The position numbers and the translations under genes are program-made. A model generated the notes under the pieces. The model was not told where the DNA came from. It made no database searches and saw nothing but the letters and a program-made list of their open reading frames with translations. A stretch of DNA of 8,404 bases from an uncultured Rhodospirillales bacterium. GTDB lineage: Bacteria; Pseudomonadota; Alphaproteobacteria; CALMVH01. Below, in pieces: positions 1 to 6,936 of this stretch (positions within the stretch are counted from its first letter, which is position 1; every line of letters starts with the position of its first letter). The stretch covers positions 1 through 8,404 of the forward strand of contig CALMVH010000162.1 in NCBI GenBank assembly GCA_937873165.1. The letters are read 5' to 3'.

Positions 1-964
1 GGCTGGCTTTGTGCGCCAGCCACGGCGCGCCCACGACATCGCCGATGGCGTAAAGCCCAGGCTCTGCCGTGCGTAGATAAGGGTCGACCACAATCTGTCC
101 GCGCTCGACCTTCGCGGCCGTGGTCTCCAGACCGATATCTTCGGTATTGCCGACGATGCCCACCGCCACGATCACACGGTCGAACGCCTGCGCCACGGCC
201 TTGCCGCCCGTCTCGATCTGCGCCATGACACCGTTTTGCCGGCGATCCAGGCTGATAACCTTCGATCCGGTGAGGATCGTGATCCCGCGTTTCTCGAACG
301 CCTTGCGGGCGAGAGTCGAAATCTCCTCGTCCTCCACGGGCAGGATGCGGTCCTGGATTTCCAAGACGGTAACCTTCGCGCCCATCGCATTGTAGAAACT
401 GGCGAACTCGATACCGATGGCGCCCGATCCCACGACCAGCAGCGATTTCGGCATTTCCGTCGGCACCATTGCCTCGCGATAGGTCCACACCAGCTTATCG
501 GGCTCCAGACCCGGCAAGGTCCGCGCCCGCGCGCCTGTTGCAAGGATCGTGTTCTGCGAGGTCAGTTCAGTGACCGGCTTAACTTCCTTTCTGACTAGGA
601 TCGTGCTTCCGCCTTTCATTCGCGCGCGGCCATCGTATATCGTTATCTTGTTTTTCTTCAGCAGGGGCTTCACGCCGCCCGATAACTGTCCCGCCACGCC
701 GCGCGACCGCTCCACGACCTTCTTTAAGTCGAAACGGATGTTGTCGGCGGCAAGGCCATAGGCATCGAGATGTTGAAGCGTGTGGTAGATTTCCGCCGAA
801 CGCAGCAGCGCCTTGGTAGGAATGCAGCCCCAGTTCAGGCAGATGCCGCCGAGATGCGCTTCCTCGACCAGGGCCACGGTTTTGCCCAGCTGCGCTGCCC
901 GGATCGCCGCGACGTACCCGCCAGGCCCGCCGCCAATCACGACAACGTCGAAAGCCTCGGCCAT
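1..964 (-). CDS. lpd: Dihydrolipoyl dehydrogenase (E3), C terminus cut off by the window edge
   Basis: This flavoprotein reoxidises dihydrolipoyl groups on the PDH complex and passes electrons through FAD to NAD+. I translated 321 codons from ATG at 964 with no stop before the left edge; the family is about 465 residues, so roughly 145 are missing. Visible parts are the FAD-binding GGGPGG at residues 11-16, the redox disulfide CLNWGC (Cys42, Cys47) followed by IPTK, the NAD-binding GSGAIG at 179-184, and the second FAD motif YAIGD at 305-309, with Asp309. The dimerisation domain and the catalytic His-Glu pair lie outside the window. The ATG shares one base with the pdhC stop (TAATG), and only a weak AGGG lies 11 bases upstream, so translation probably depends on coupling to pdhC. 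The location after pdhC indicates the E3 of pyruvate dehydrogenase, although E3 can be shared with other 2-oxoacid complexes. Confidence 0.96.
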   Translation of the reverse strand, partial: MAEAFDVVVIGGGPGGYVAAIRAAQLGKTVALVEEAHLGGICLNWGCIPTKALLRSAEIYHTLQHLDAYGLAADNIRFDLKKVVERSRGVAGQLSGGVKPLLKKNKITIYDGRARMKGGSTILVRKEVKPVTELTSQNTILATGARARTLPGLEPDKLVWTYREAMVPTEMPKSLLVVGSGAIGIEFASFYNAMGAKVTVLEIQDRILPVEDEEISTLARKAFEKRGITILTGSKVISLDRRQNGVMAQIETGGKAVAQAFDRVIVAVGIVGNTEDIGLETTAAKVERGQIVVDPYLRTAEPGLYAIGDVVGAPWLAHKAS

Positions 965-2301
965 TAGAGAAGCAGCCCTAGCGGATCTTCCATCAGCTTC
1001 TTGAACGCGGCGTGGTACTCGGCGCCGACCGCGCCATCGACCGCGCGGTGATCGACCGACAGCGTGCAGGTCATCATGGTCGCAACGGCAAGCTGACCGT
1101 TGCGCACAACTGCCCGAGCCTCGCCCGCGCCGACGGCCAGGATGCAGGCCTGTGGCGGATTGATGATCGCGGCGAACTCGCGGATGCCGAACATGCCGAG
1201 GTTGCTGATCGAGAACGACCCGCCTTGGTACTCCTCCGGCTTCAGCTTGCCGGCGCGCGCACGCTGGCCGAGATCCTTCATTTCCTTCGAAATCGCCGTC
1301 ACGGGCTTGGTCTCGGCTGCTTTGATGATCGGCGTGATCAATCCGTTGTCGGTCGCGACCGCCACCGAAATGTCAGCCGTCCGGTACAGCAGGATTTCGG
1401 CGTCAGTCCAGGTTGCGTTGGCGGCGGGTACCTGTTTCAACGCCAGCGCCGCGGCACGGATCACGAAGTCGTTGATGGACAGGCGATGCCCTTCCCCGCG
1501 CTCATTGATCTGCTGGCGCAACTGGCTCAGCGCATCGATATCGACATCCACCGTCAGGTAGAAATGCGGAATCGATTGCTTCGCCTCGGTCAACCGCCGC
1601 GCAATGGTCTTGCGCACGCCCGAGTTCGGCTGCGCTTCGTAGGCCAGGCCCAGCAGATCGAGCGTACGGCGCACATCCCCGGCCGCAGCCAGCGGCGCGC
1701 TGGGCGCAACAGGCGTCGGTTTTTCGACCGCGCTGGCGGGTGGTTGCGCACCCTGCCCGTTCAGGTCGGCCTTGACGATACGCCCATTCGGGCCACTGCC
1801 TTTCAACGCCGCTAGATCGATCCCTTGCTGGCTCGCGATGCGCCGCGCCAAGGGGCTCGCAATCACGCGGGAGCCGTTGGCCGGTGTTGCGGCGGGCGCG
1901 GGAGCAACGGGCCGCGTGGCAGCAGAAGGCATCACTGCGGCGATTGCGGACGCTACCACCGGGGCTGCCGCCGGTGAAGGATGCGCCCCACTCGCTACCG
2001 CAGACGGCACCTTCAGCACCGGGATGGCATCCGGCTTGGCGATATCGGTATCGGACTCACCATCCGACAGCATGACCGCGATGATCGTGTTGACGGGCAC
2101 ACCTTCCGTCCCGGCGGCGACCCGGATCTCGCCCAGCTTGCCTTCGTCTACCGCTTCCACTTCCATCGTCGCCTTGTCGGTTTCGATCTCGGCGATCACG
2201 TCACCCGCCGCGATCGCATCACCCGTCGCCTTCAGCCAGCGCGACAGGGTTCCTTCGGTCATGGTAGGCGACAGCGCGGGCATCAGGATATTGACCGGCA
2301 T
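964..2301 (-). CDS. pdhC: Pyruvate dehydrogenase E2, dihydrolipoamide acetyltransferase
   Basis: E2 is the core of the PDH complex and transfers the acetyl group from lipoamide to coenzyme A. The protein has 445 residues. Its single lipoyl domain covers about residues 4-78, with the lipoylated lysine at Lys43 in the motif TDKA. An Ala/Pro-rich linker (about 88-142) leads to a peripheral subunit-binding domain (about 146-181, ASPLARRIA to GPNGRI), a second Ala/Pro linker (about 182-208), and the catalytic acyltransferase domain from about 225 to the end. That domain shows SISNLGMFG (364-372) and the active site DHRAVDG, with His418 and Asp422. The usual C-terminal form is intact, ending in EDPLGLLL. 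The start lies 3 bases after the pdhB stop; a GGGG lies 9 bases upstream. Lys43 and the downstream lpd favour the pyruvate enzyme over the 2-oxoglutarate or branched-chain E2, as do the adjacent E1 genes. Confidence 0.97.
   Translation of the reverse strand: MPVNILMPALSPTMTEGTLSRWLKATGDAIAAGDVIAEIETDKATMEVEAVDEGKLGEIRVAAGTEGVPVNTIIAVMLSDGESDTDIAKPDAIPVLKVPSAVASGAHPSPAAAPVVASAIAAVMPSAATRPVAPAPAATPANGSRVIASPLARRIASQQGIDLAALKGSGPNGRIVKADLNGQGAQPPASAVEKPTPVAPSAPLAAAGDVRRTLDLLGLAYEAQPNSGVRKTIARRLTEAKQSIPHFYLTVDVDIDALSQLRQQINERGEGHRLSINDFVIRAAALALKQVPAANATWTDAEILLYRTADISVAVATDNGLITPIIKAAETKPVTAISKEMKDLGQRARAGKLKPEEYQGGSFSISNLGMFGIREFAAIINPPQACILAVGAGEARAVVRNGQLAVATMMTCTLSVDHRAVDGAVGAEYHAAFKKLMEDPLGLLL
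2071..2286 (-). repeat. Lipoyl-domain coding repeat, copy in pdhC
   Basis: This encodes residues 6-77 of E2. It is a diverged direct repeat of the segment in pdhB: the protein stretch 35-54 around Lys43 is identical in both, and a 17-base run (2162-2178) is identical to 3509-3525, 1347 bases away. Confidence 0.85.
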
Positions 2302-2304
2302 GGC

Positions 2305-3645
2305 TCAGCGCCCCAGCACTTTGCGCACGGTCGCCACGATGTCTTCCGGCTGCGGCAATGCCAGCTTTTCAAGGTTCGCGGCATAAGGCAGAGGAACATC
2401 CTTGGCGTGCACGCGCATAACCGGCGCGTCCAGATCGTCGAACGCGTGCTCCATGGCAATCGCGGCGATTTCCGATCCGATGCCAGCCACTGGCCAGCCT
2501 TCTTCCACGGATACCAGATGGTTGGTCTTCGCCACGCTTGCGACGATCGTATCGATGTCCAGCGGGCGGATCGTGCGCAGGTCGACGATCTCGATTTCGA
2601 TGCCGTCTTTGGCCAGCTCGTCGGCCGCCGTCAGCGCATGCCCCACCATGCGGGAATAGGCTGTCACGGTCACATGCGCGCCTTCGCGCACGATCTTTGC
2701 CTTGCCGATCGGGATGATGAAGTCGGGATCCGACGGCACCTCGAACGACGCGCCGTAAATCATTTCATGTTCCAGGAACACAACCGGGTTGTGATCGCGA
2801 ATGGCTGCCTTCAGCAATCCCTTGGCATCGGCCGCCGAATACGGCGCCACGACCTTCAATCCCGGAACATGCGCATACCACGAGGCGTAGTCCTGGCTGT
2901 GCTGTGCTGCCACCCGCGATGCGGCGCCATTCGGCCCGGGAAACACAATGGGGCAACCCATCTGCCCGCCTGACATATAGAGGGTCTTCGCCGCGCTGTT
3001 GACGATCTGGTCGATCGCCTGCATTGCGAAGTTGAAGGTCATGAATTCCACAATAGGCTTCAGGCCCGCGAAGGCTGCCCCGACGCCCAGACCGGCAAAG
3101 CCCTGTTCGGTAATCGGCGTGTCGATGACGCGCTGCGAACCGAATTCCTCCAGCAAGCCCTGGCTGACCTTGTAGGCACCCTGGTACTCCGCGACTTCCT
3201 CGCCCATGAGGAACACAGTGGGATCGCGGCGCATTTCTTCCGCCATGGCGTCGCGCAGAGCTTCCCGCAACGTCTGCGTGGTGGTCGCGCCGTTGTAGGA
3301 TTCCAGCGGTACCTTCGGTGCGGCGGTCTGCGGCGCGGATTGAGGCGCCGAATGTTCGGTCTCCGCCACCGGAATGCTGGGCGCCTGCGGGGGGCGCGAG
3401 TCCTCGCCCTCCAGCGTCAAGGTCGCGATGGGGGTATTCACCGCCACGTTCTCCGTGCCTGCCGCGACCAGAATGCGGCCCAGAACGCCCTCGTCCACGG
3501 CTTCCACCTCCATCGTCGCCTTGTCCGTCTCGATCTCGGCGATTACTTCGCCCGGCACGATCGATTCGCCCTCGCGCTTCAGCCACCGCGCCAGCTTGCC
3601 TTCCGTCATCGTGGGGGAAAGAGCCGGCATCAACAAGTCGGTCAT
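2305..3645 (-). CDS. pdhB: Pyruvate dehydrogenase E1 beta subunit with N-terminal lipoyl domain
   Basis: The beta subunit forms, with PdhA, the thiamine-diphosphate E1 that decarboxylates pyruvate and acetylates lipoyl groups. The protein has 446 residues, longer than mitochondrial E1-beta because of an added lipoyl domain (about residues 4-77, lysine at Lys42 in TDKA) and a Pro/Ala/Gln linker (about 84-112). The transketolase-like pyrimidine-binding domain starts near 122 (TLREALRDAM) and contains GEEVAEYQGAYKV (148-160) and ITEQGFAGLGVGAA (178-191); the C-terminal transketolase domain starts near 318. I chose ATG 3645 because GGAAGG lies 6 bases upstream and the protein then begins at the lipoyl domain. 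A GTG at 3675 would overlap pdhA by 28 bases and adds ten residues unlike the family. The loop FPGPNG (235-240) has Pro where I expect Arg. The gene starts 2 bases after the pdhA stop. Confidence 0.96.
   Translation of the reverse strand: MTDLLMPALSPTMTEGKLARWLKREGESIVPGEVIAEIETDKATMEVEAVDEGVLGRILVAAGTENVAVNTPIATLTLEGEDSRPPQAPSIPVAETEHSAPQSAPQTAAPKVPLESYNGATTTQTLREALRDAMAEEMRRDPTVFLMGEEVAEYQGAYKVSQGLLEEFGSQRVIDTPITEQGFAGLGVGAAFAGLKPIVEFMTFNFAMQAIDQIVNSAAKTLYMSGGQMGCPIVFPGPNGAASRVAAQHSQDYASWYAHVPGLKVVAPYSAADAKGLLKAAIRDHNPVVFLEHEMIYGASFEVPSDPDFIIPIGKAKIVREGAHVTVTAYSRMVGHALTAADELAKDGIEIEIVDLRTIRPLDIDTIVASVAKTNHLVSVEEGWPVAGIGSEIAAIAMEHAFDDLDAPVMRVHAKDVPLPYAANLEKLALPQPEDIVATVRKVLGR
3418..3633 (-). 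repeat. Lipoyl-domain coding repeat, copy in pdhB
   Basis: This encodes residues 5-76 of E1-beta, matching the first domain of PdhC. The stretch 34-53 around Lys42 is identical to PdhC 35-54, as is LMPALSPTMTEG near the start. The copies face the same direction. Confidence 0.85.
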
Positions 3646-3647
3646 GA

Positions 3648-4706
3648 TCAGCCTTCCACCAATACTTCTGTCCACAATTCGCCAGCGTCGGGTTCCGGTG
3701 CGCTTTGGGCAAATCCAGCGGCCTGCGAGGCAATCTCGCGAACCTCGCGATCCAGATCCTTGACCGCGTCTTCCGTCATATGGCCGTCGGTAACCAGCAT
3801 CCTCTTCAGCGTTTCGATCGAGTCGTGCTCGGTTTTGATAAGCTCGACTTCGTCCTTCGTGCGGTATTTCGCGGGGTCGGACATCGAATGGCCACGGTAA
3901 CGGTAGGTATTCATTTCAAGGATATACGGGCCCTTGCCGCTCCTGATTTCCGAGGCTGCCCGGCTGACGGCAGCGCGTACCGCCAGAACATCCATGCCGT
4001 CGACCTTCTCGCCCGGAATGCCGTAGGCACTGCCGCGCTGGAACAACTCGCCAGCGGACGCGCGCGCCTGCGACGTGCCCATGGCATAGCGGTTGTTCTC
4101 GACGATGTAGAGAACCGGCAGTTTCCACAAAGCCGCCATGTTGAAGCTTTCGTAAACCTGACCCTGGTTCACGGCGCCATCGCCCAGATAGGTCGCGCAA
4201 AGGCCGCCATCCTGCTTGTACTTATGGCCAAACGCCAGGCCGGTCCCGATCGGAACCTGAGCGCCCACAATGCCGTGCCCGCCGAAAAATCCTTTTTCGC
4301 GGCTGAACATGTGCATGCTGCCGCCTTTGCCCTTGGAATAGCCAGCGGCCCTGCCTGTCAGCTCCGCCATGACGCGCCCGGGATCCATGCCGCAGGCCAG
4401 CATGTGGCCGTGATCGCGGTAGCTGGTGACGATGGTGTCGACGGGCGTCAGAACCGACTGCACGCCGACGACCACGGCTTCCTGACCGATATAAAGATGG
4501 CAGAAGCCGCCGATCAATCCCATTCCATATAACTGCCCCGCACGCTCTTCAAAGCGGCGGATCAGCAGCATGTCGCGATAAAAAGACTTCAGCAGATCAG
4601 CCGGCACGGCCTGCCGTTCGGCCGCGGGTGAGGCAGGAGGCAACCTGTCGGAACGTGTTGTTACAATAGGATCGACTCGCGTCGTTGGCTGCGCCTTGAT
4701 CGCCAT
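3648..4706 (-). CDS. pdhA: Pyruvate dehydrogenase E1 alpha subunit
   Basis: The alpha subunit supplies the diphosphate half of the thiamine-diphosphate site of the E1 heterotetramer. The protein has 352 residues. The ThDP/Mg motif starts with GDG at 175-177 and ends with the NN pair at 204-205 (VENN). Other family signatures are FYRDMLLIRRFEE (42-54), SYRDHGHML (95-103), GYSKGKGGSMHMF (122-134), and the loop YRYRGHSMSDP (268-278), which corresponds to the phosphorylation-loop region of mitochondrial E1-alpha. About 35 N-terminal residues before the conserved region are Pro/Arg-rich and low in complexity; I see no signal peptide. The ATG is preceded by the strong ribosome binding site GGGAGGA. 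The 108-base leader upstream separates it from ftsB and could hold its own promoter. It is the first gene of the tightly packed pdhA-pdhB-pdhC-lpd run. Confidence 0.97.
   Translation of the reverse strand: MAIKAQPTTRVDPIVTTRSDRLPPASPAAERQAVPADLLKSFYRDMLLIRRFEERAGQLYGMGLIGGFCHLYIGQEAVVVGVQSVLTPVDTIVTSYRDHGHMLACGMDPGRVMAELTGRAAGYSKGKGGSMHMFSREKGFFGGHGIVGAQVPIGTGLAFGHKYKQDGGLCATYLGDGAVNQGQVYESFNMAALWKLPVLYIVENNRYAMGTSQARASAGELFQRGSAYGIPGEKVDGMDVLAVRAAVSRAASEIRSGKGPYILEMNTYRYRGHSMSDPAKYRTKDEVELIKTEHDSIETLKRMLVTDGHMTEDAVKDLDREVREIASQAAGFAQSAPEPDAGELWTEVLVEG
3652..3657 (-). promoter_or_regulatory. Ribosome binding site of pdhB
   Basis: GGAAGG on the minus strand lies 6 bases before ATG 3645, inside the last codons of pdhA. 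It decides the pdhB start against the GTG at 3675. Confidence 0.75.
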
Positions 4707-4710
4707 TGAT

Positions 4711-4717
4711 TCCTCCC
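4711..4717 (-). promoter_or_regulatory. Ribosome binding site of pdhA
   Basis: GGGAGGA on the minus strand ends 4 bases before ATG 4706; its GGAGG core is 5 bases from the ATG. It is the strongest ribosome binding site in the window. A GANTC site (4708-4712) overlaps its 3' end. Confidence 0.85.
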
Positions 4718-4735
4718 GATGAACGTATCTGCGTC

Positions 4736-4787
4736 CCTGCCCGTTCGGGCTTGCGGCGCACCGACTTACCTACTGAACAGGGGCAGG
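4736..4787 (-). promoter_or_regulatory. pdhA leader with two mutually exclusive hairpins
   Basis: In the minus-strand RNA, CCTGCCC (4787-4781) is perfectly complementary to GGGCAGG (4742-4736), a 7-bp stem around 38 bases. The GGGC of the second arm can instead close a local hairpin with GCCC (4750-4747) around GAAC. The two folds compete for the same bases. A TTGCAA-N17-TAGGTA pair just upstream could be a poor promoter. Regulation here is inference. Confidence 0.3.
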
Positions 4788-4814
4788 CTTTGCAAGGCCG
4801 GTAGTGTCGCAGGC

Positions 4815-5132
4815 CTACTTGTCGCTTTGGCGGATTACGAGATCGTTCGGCTTGCTGAAGTTAAGGACCGCCCGCGCGCGCTCGTCCAGCAAATCGGGAT
4901 CGATGCTCTCGGATCGCAGCTTGCCGACTTGATTTTCAAGCGCCGCGCGCTGCGTTTGCAGGACGTCCAGCCGTGCCTCGGCCGTGGACACTTCCGACTG
5001 GATGCGCGTCATCGACTTCAGCCCGCGGTGGCCGTCGATCGTGTAGTAAGCGAAATACGACACCAGGCAGGCAGCCACGAAGGGTACGAGCAGCTGGCTG
5101 CCGCGCCGGCGGGACTCACGAAGGAAACGCAT
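4815..5132 (-). CDS. ftsB: FtsB/DivIC-like septum formation initiator protein
   Basis: This is a small bitopic protein of 105 residues. A basic N terminus (RFLRESRRR, 2-10) is followed by one membrane helix (about 13-31), then a predicted coiled coil (about 40-75, with many Glu, Gln, Leu and Arg), and a short C-terminal tail with IDPDLLDERARAVLNF (77-92). This is the layout of the FtsB/DivIC family, whose members join the divisome together with FtsL and FtsQ. By topology the coiled coil faces the periplasm. The sequence identifies the family; the exact role in division is inferred. The ATG has GAGGT 6 bases upstream. In many alphaproteobacteria this gene sits between eno and pdhA, as here. 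It ends 108 bases before pdhA and starts 89 bases after eno, so it could be read with eno or from its own promoter. Confidence 0.9.
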   Translation of the reverse strand: MRFLRESRRRGSQLLVPFVAACLVSYFAYYTIDGHRGLKSMTRIQSEVSTAEARLDVLQTQRAALENQVGKLRSESIDPDLLDERARAVLNFSKPNDLVIRQSDK

Positions 5133-5138
5133 GGACCG

Positions 5139-5143
5139 ACCTC
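5139..5143 (-). promoter_or_regulatory. Ribosome binding site of the ftsB-like gene
   Basis: GAGGT on the minus strand lies 6 bases before ATG 5132 and supports that start. Confidence 0.65.
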
Positions 5144-5172
5144 GATGGTTTCAGGGAGCGTAGACCTAGCTT

Positions 5173-5184
5173 CTTATCGATAAG
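5173..5184. repeat. Perfect 12-bp palindrome CTTATCGATAAG upstream of ftsB
   Basis: The palindrome is perfect and AT-rich in a GC-rich region. It lies 41 bases upstream of the ftsB ATG, in the 89-base eno/ftsB gap. A further 6-base palindrome GTTAAC adjoins it at 5184-5189. Together they could form an operator or part of a promoter. No clear -35/-10 pair was found next to it. Confidence 0.6.
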
Positions 5185-5189
5185 TTAAC

Positions 5190-5207
5190 AGCCAAGCGGC
5201 GTTGGCT
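5190..5207 (-). terminator. Weak stem-loop after eno
   Basis: AGCCAA and TTGGCT form a 6-bp stem around the 6-base loop CGCCGC, starting 14 bases after the eno stop. It is followed by GTTAACTTAT rather than a T run, so if it ends transcription it does so weakly. It could instead only be an RNA 3' end stabiliser or chance. Confidence 0.3.
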
Positions 5208-5221
5208 CACCTAAGCGGAAA

Positions 5222-6505
<1,284 letters not shown>

Positions 6506-6540
6506 GAGGGTGCTTTCGGTGTTGGCTGATCGATCCCCCG

Positions 6541-6569
6541 TGGATACGCCCGGAGCCAAAACGAGGCAA
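6541..6569 (-). promoter_or_regulatory. Candidate sigma-70-type promoter of eno
   Basis: On the minus strand, TTGCCT (6569-6564) and TATCCA (6546-6541) are separated by exactly 17 bases. Both keep the best-conserved three bases of the -35 and -10 elements. Transcription would start near 6534, giving a leader of about 30 bases. This is a pattern match only; chance pairs of this quality are common. Confidence 0.35.
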
Positions 6570-6575
6570 GCCTCG
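6562..6575. repeat. Inverted repeat CGAGGC-AA-GCCTCG over the candidate eno -35 box
   Basis: Two 6-base arms are separated by 2 bases, in the eno/GlsB-like divergent gap. It covers the candidate -35 element and could be an operator for either gene. As RNA it would be at most a 5-bp stem with a 4-base loop and has no T run, so it is not a convincing terminator. Confidence 0.45.
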
Positions 6576-6647
6576 ACGCGCCAATATCGACAAGGAGCCG
6601 TGCAACCTTTTCAGCTCAGCCGGGTTGATAGCGGGCAACCCTAATAA

Positions 6648-6929
6648 ATGGAGAAAAAATTGGGTCTGAATATTTTCACTTGGCTATTGCTTGGACTGAT
6701 CTCTGGTTTCATCGCAAGCAAGATTGTCAACAAAAGCGGCGAAGGCTTTGTTGTCGATATCATTCTTGGCATTGTCGGTGCGATGGTGGGCGGTTTCGTA
6801 TTCAATACCTTCGGCGCTTCCGGCGTAACCGGCTTCAACTTGCCGAGCGTAATCGTGGCCGTTATCGGCGCGGTTATCGTGCTGTTTATCTACCACCTGC
6901 TAACGGGTCGCCGTCGTCCCGTCGCCTGA
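6648..6929 (+). CDS. GlsB/YeaQ/YmgE-type (transglycosylase-associated) small membrane protein
   Basis: This is the only plus-strand gene I support. The 93-residue product has three hydrophobic segments (about 8-26, 34-54 and 66-87), with glycine-rich helices (GLISGFIASKI, ILGIVGAMVGGF) and a basic C-terminal tail (GRRRPVA). This matches the family annotated as transglycosylase-associated or GlsB/YeaQ/YmgE stress-response membrane proteins (Pfam PF04226). The biochemical function of the family is not established; stress links come from annotation. Hand count gives 144 G+C in 282 bases (51%), below the visibly GC-richer neighbours. The ATG at 6648 lacks a ribosome binding site, whereas TTG at 6660 has GGAG 6 bases upstream and would give an 89-residue protein, so the true start may be 6660. 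It is divergent from eno and its stop lies 7 bases from the pyrG stop. Confidence 0.88.
   Translation: MEKKLGLNIFTWLLLGLISGFIASKIVNKSGEGFVVDIILGIVGAMVGGFVFNTFGASGVTGFNLPSVIVAVIGAVIVLFIYHLLTGRRRPVA
6650..6662 (+). promoter_or_regulatory. GGAG site and TTG codon, alternative start of the GlsB-like gene
   Basis: GGAG (6650-6653) is followed by six A residues and then TTG (6660-6662), in frame with the gene. The spacing is ideal. The upstream ATG at 6648 overlaps this GGAG and has no ribosome binding site of its own. Starting at TTG would place the methionine directly before GLNIFTW, similar to the compact N termini usual in this family. Confidence 0.5.
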
Positions 6930-6936
6930 CGCAGTG

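Noticed and set aside
172..598. Two open frames over lpd (172-543 minus, 236-598 plus)
   Set aside because: The real coding frame is lpd, which runs through the whole stretch and off the edge; both alternatives are out of frame with it.
1012..1815. 267-codon plus-strand open frame over pdhC
   Set aside because: It is a shadow of the pdhC frame; composition is Arg-rich and no motif is seen.
1981..2973. 330-codon open frame on the plus strand across pdhC and pdhB
   Set aside because: It lies antisense to two confirmed genes, its product is rich in Arg, His, Gly and Asp with no recognisable domain, and such frames arise from GC-rich codon bias.
3646..3675. pdhB start at GTG 3675
   Set aside because: GTG is weaker, overlaps pdhA by 28 bases, and the ATG at 3645 has GGAAGG at the right distance.
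3705..4532. 275-codon plus-strand open frame over pdhA
   Set aside because: It is a shadow of pdhA, with no ribosome binding site or family resemblance.
6506..6559. Longer enolase from TTG 6559
   Set aside because: It adds 18 residues not expected in enolase, and would remove the candidate promoter from non-coding DNA.
6625..6647. TTGATA and TAATAA as a promoter of the GlsB-like gene
   Set aside because: Only 11 bases separate them, too short for a sigma-70-type promoter, and TAATAA touches the start codon.
6903..6922. ACGGG...CCCGT inverted repeat near the end of the GlsB-like gene as a terminator
   Set aside because: The stem is only 5 bp around a 10-base loop, lies inside the coding region and has no T run after it.
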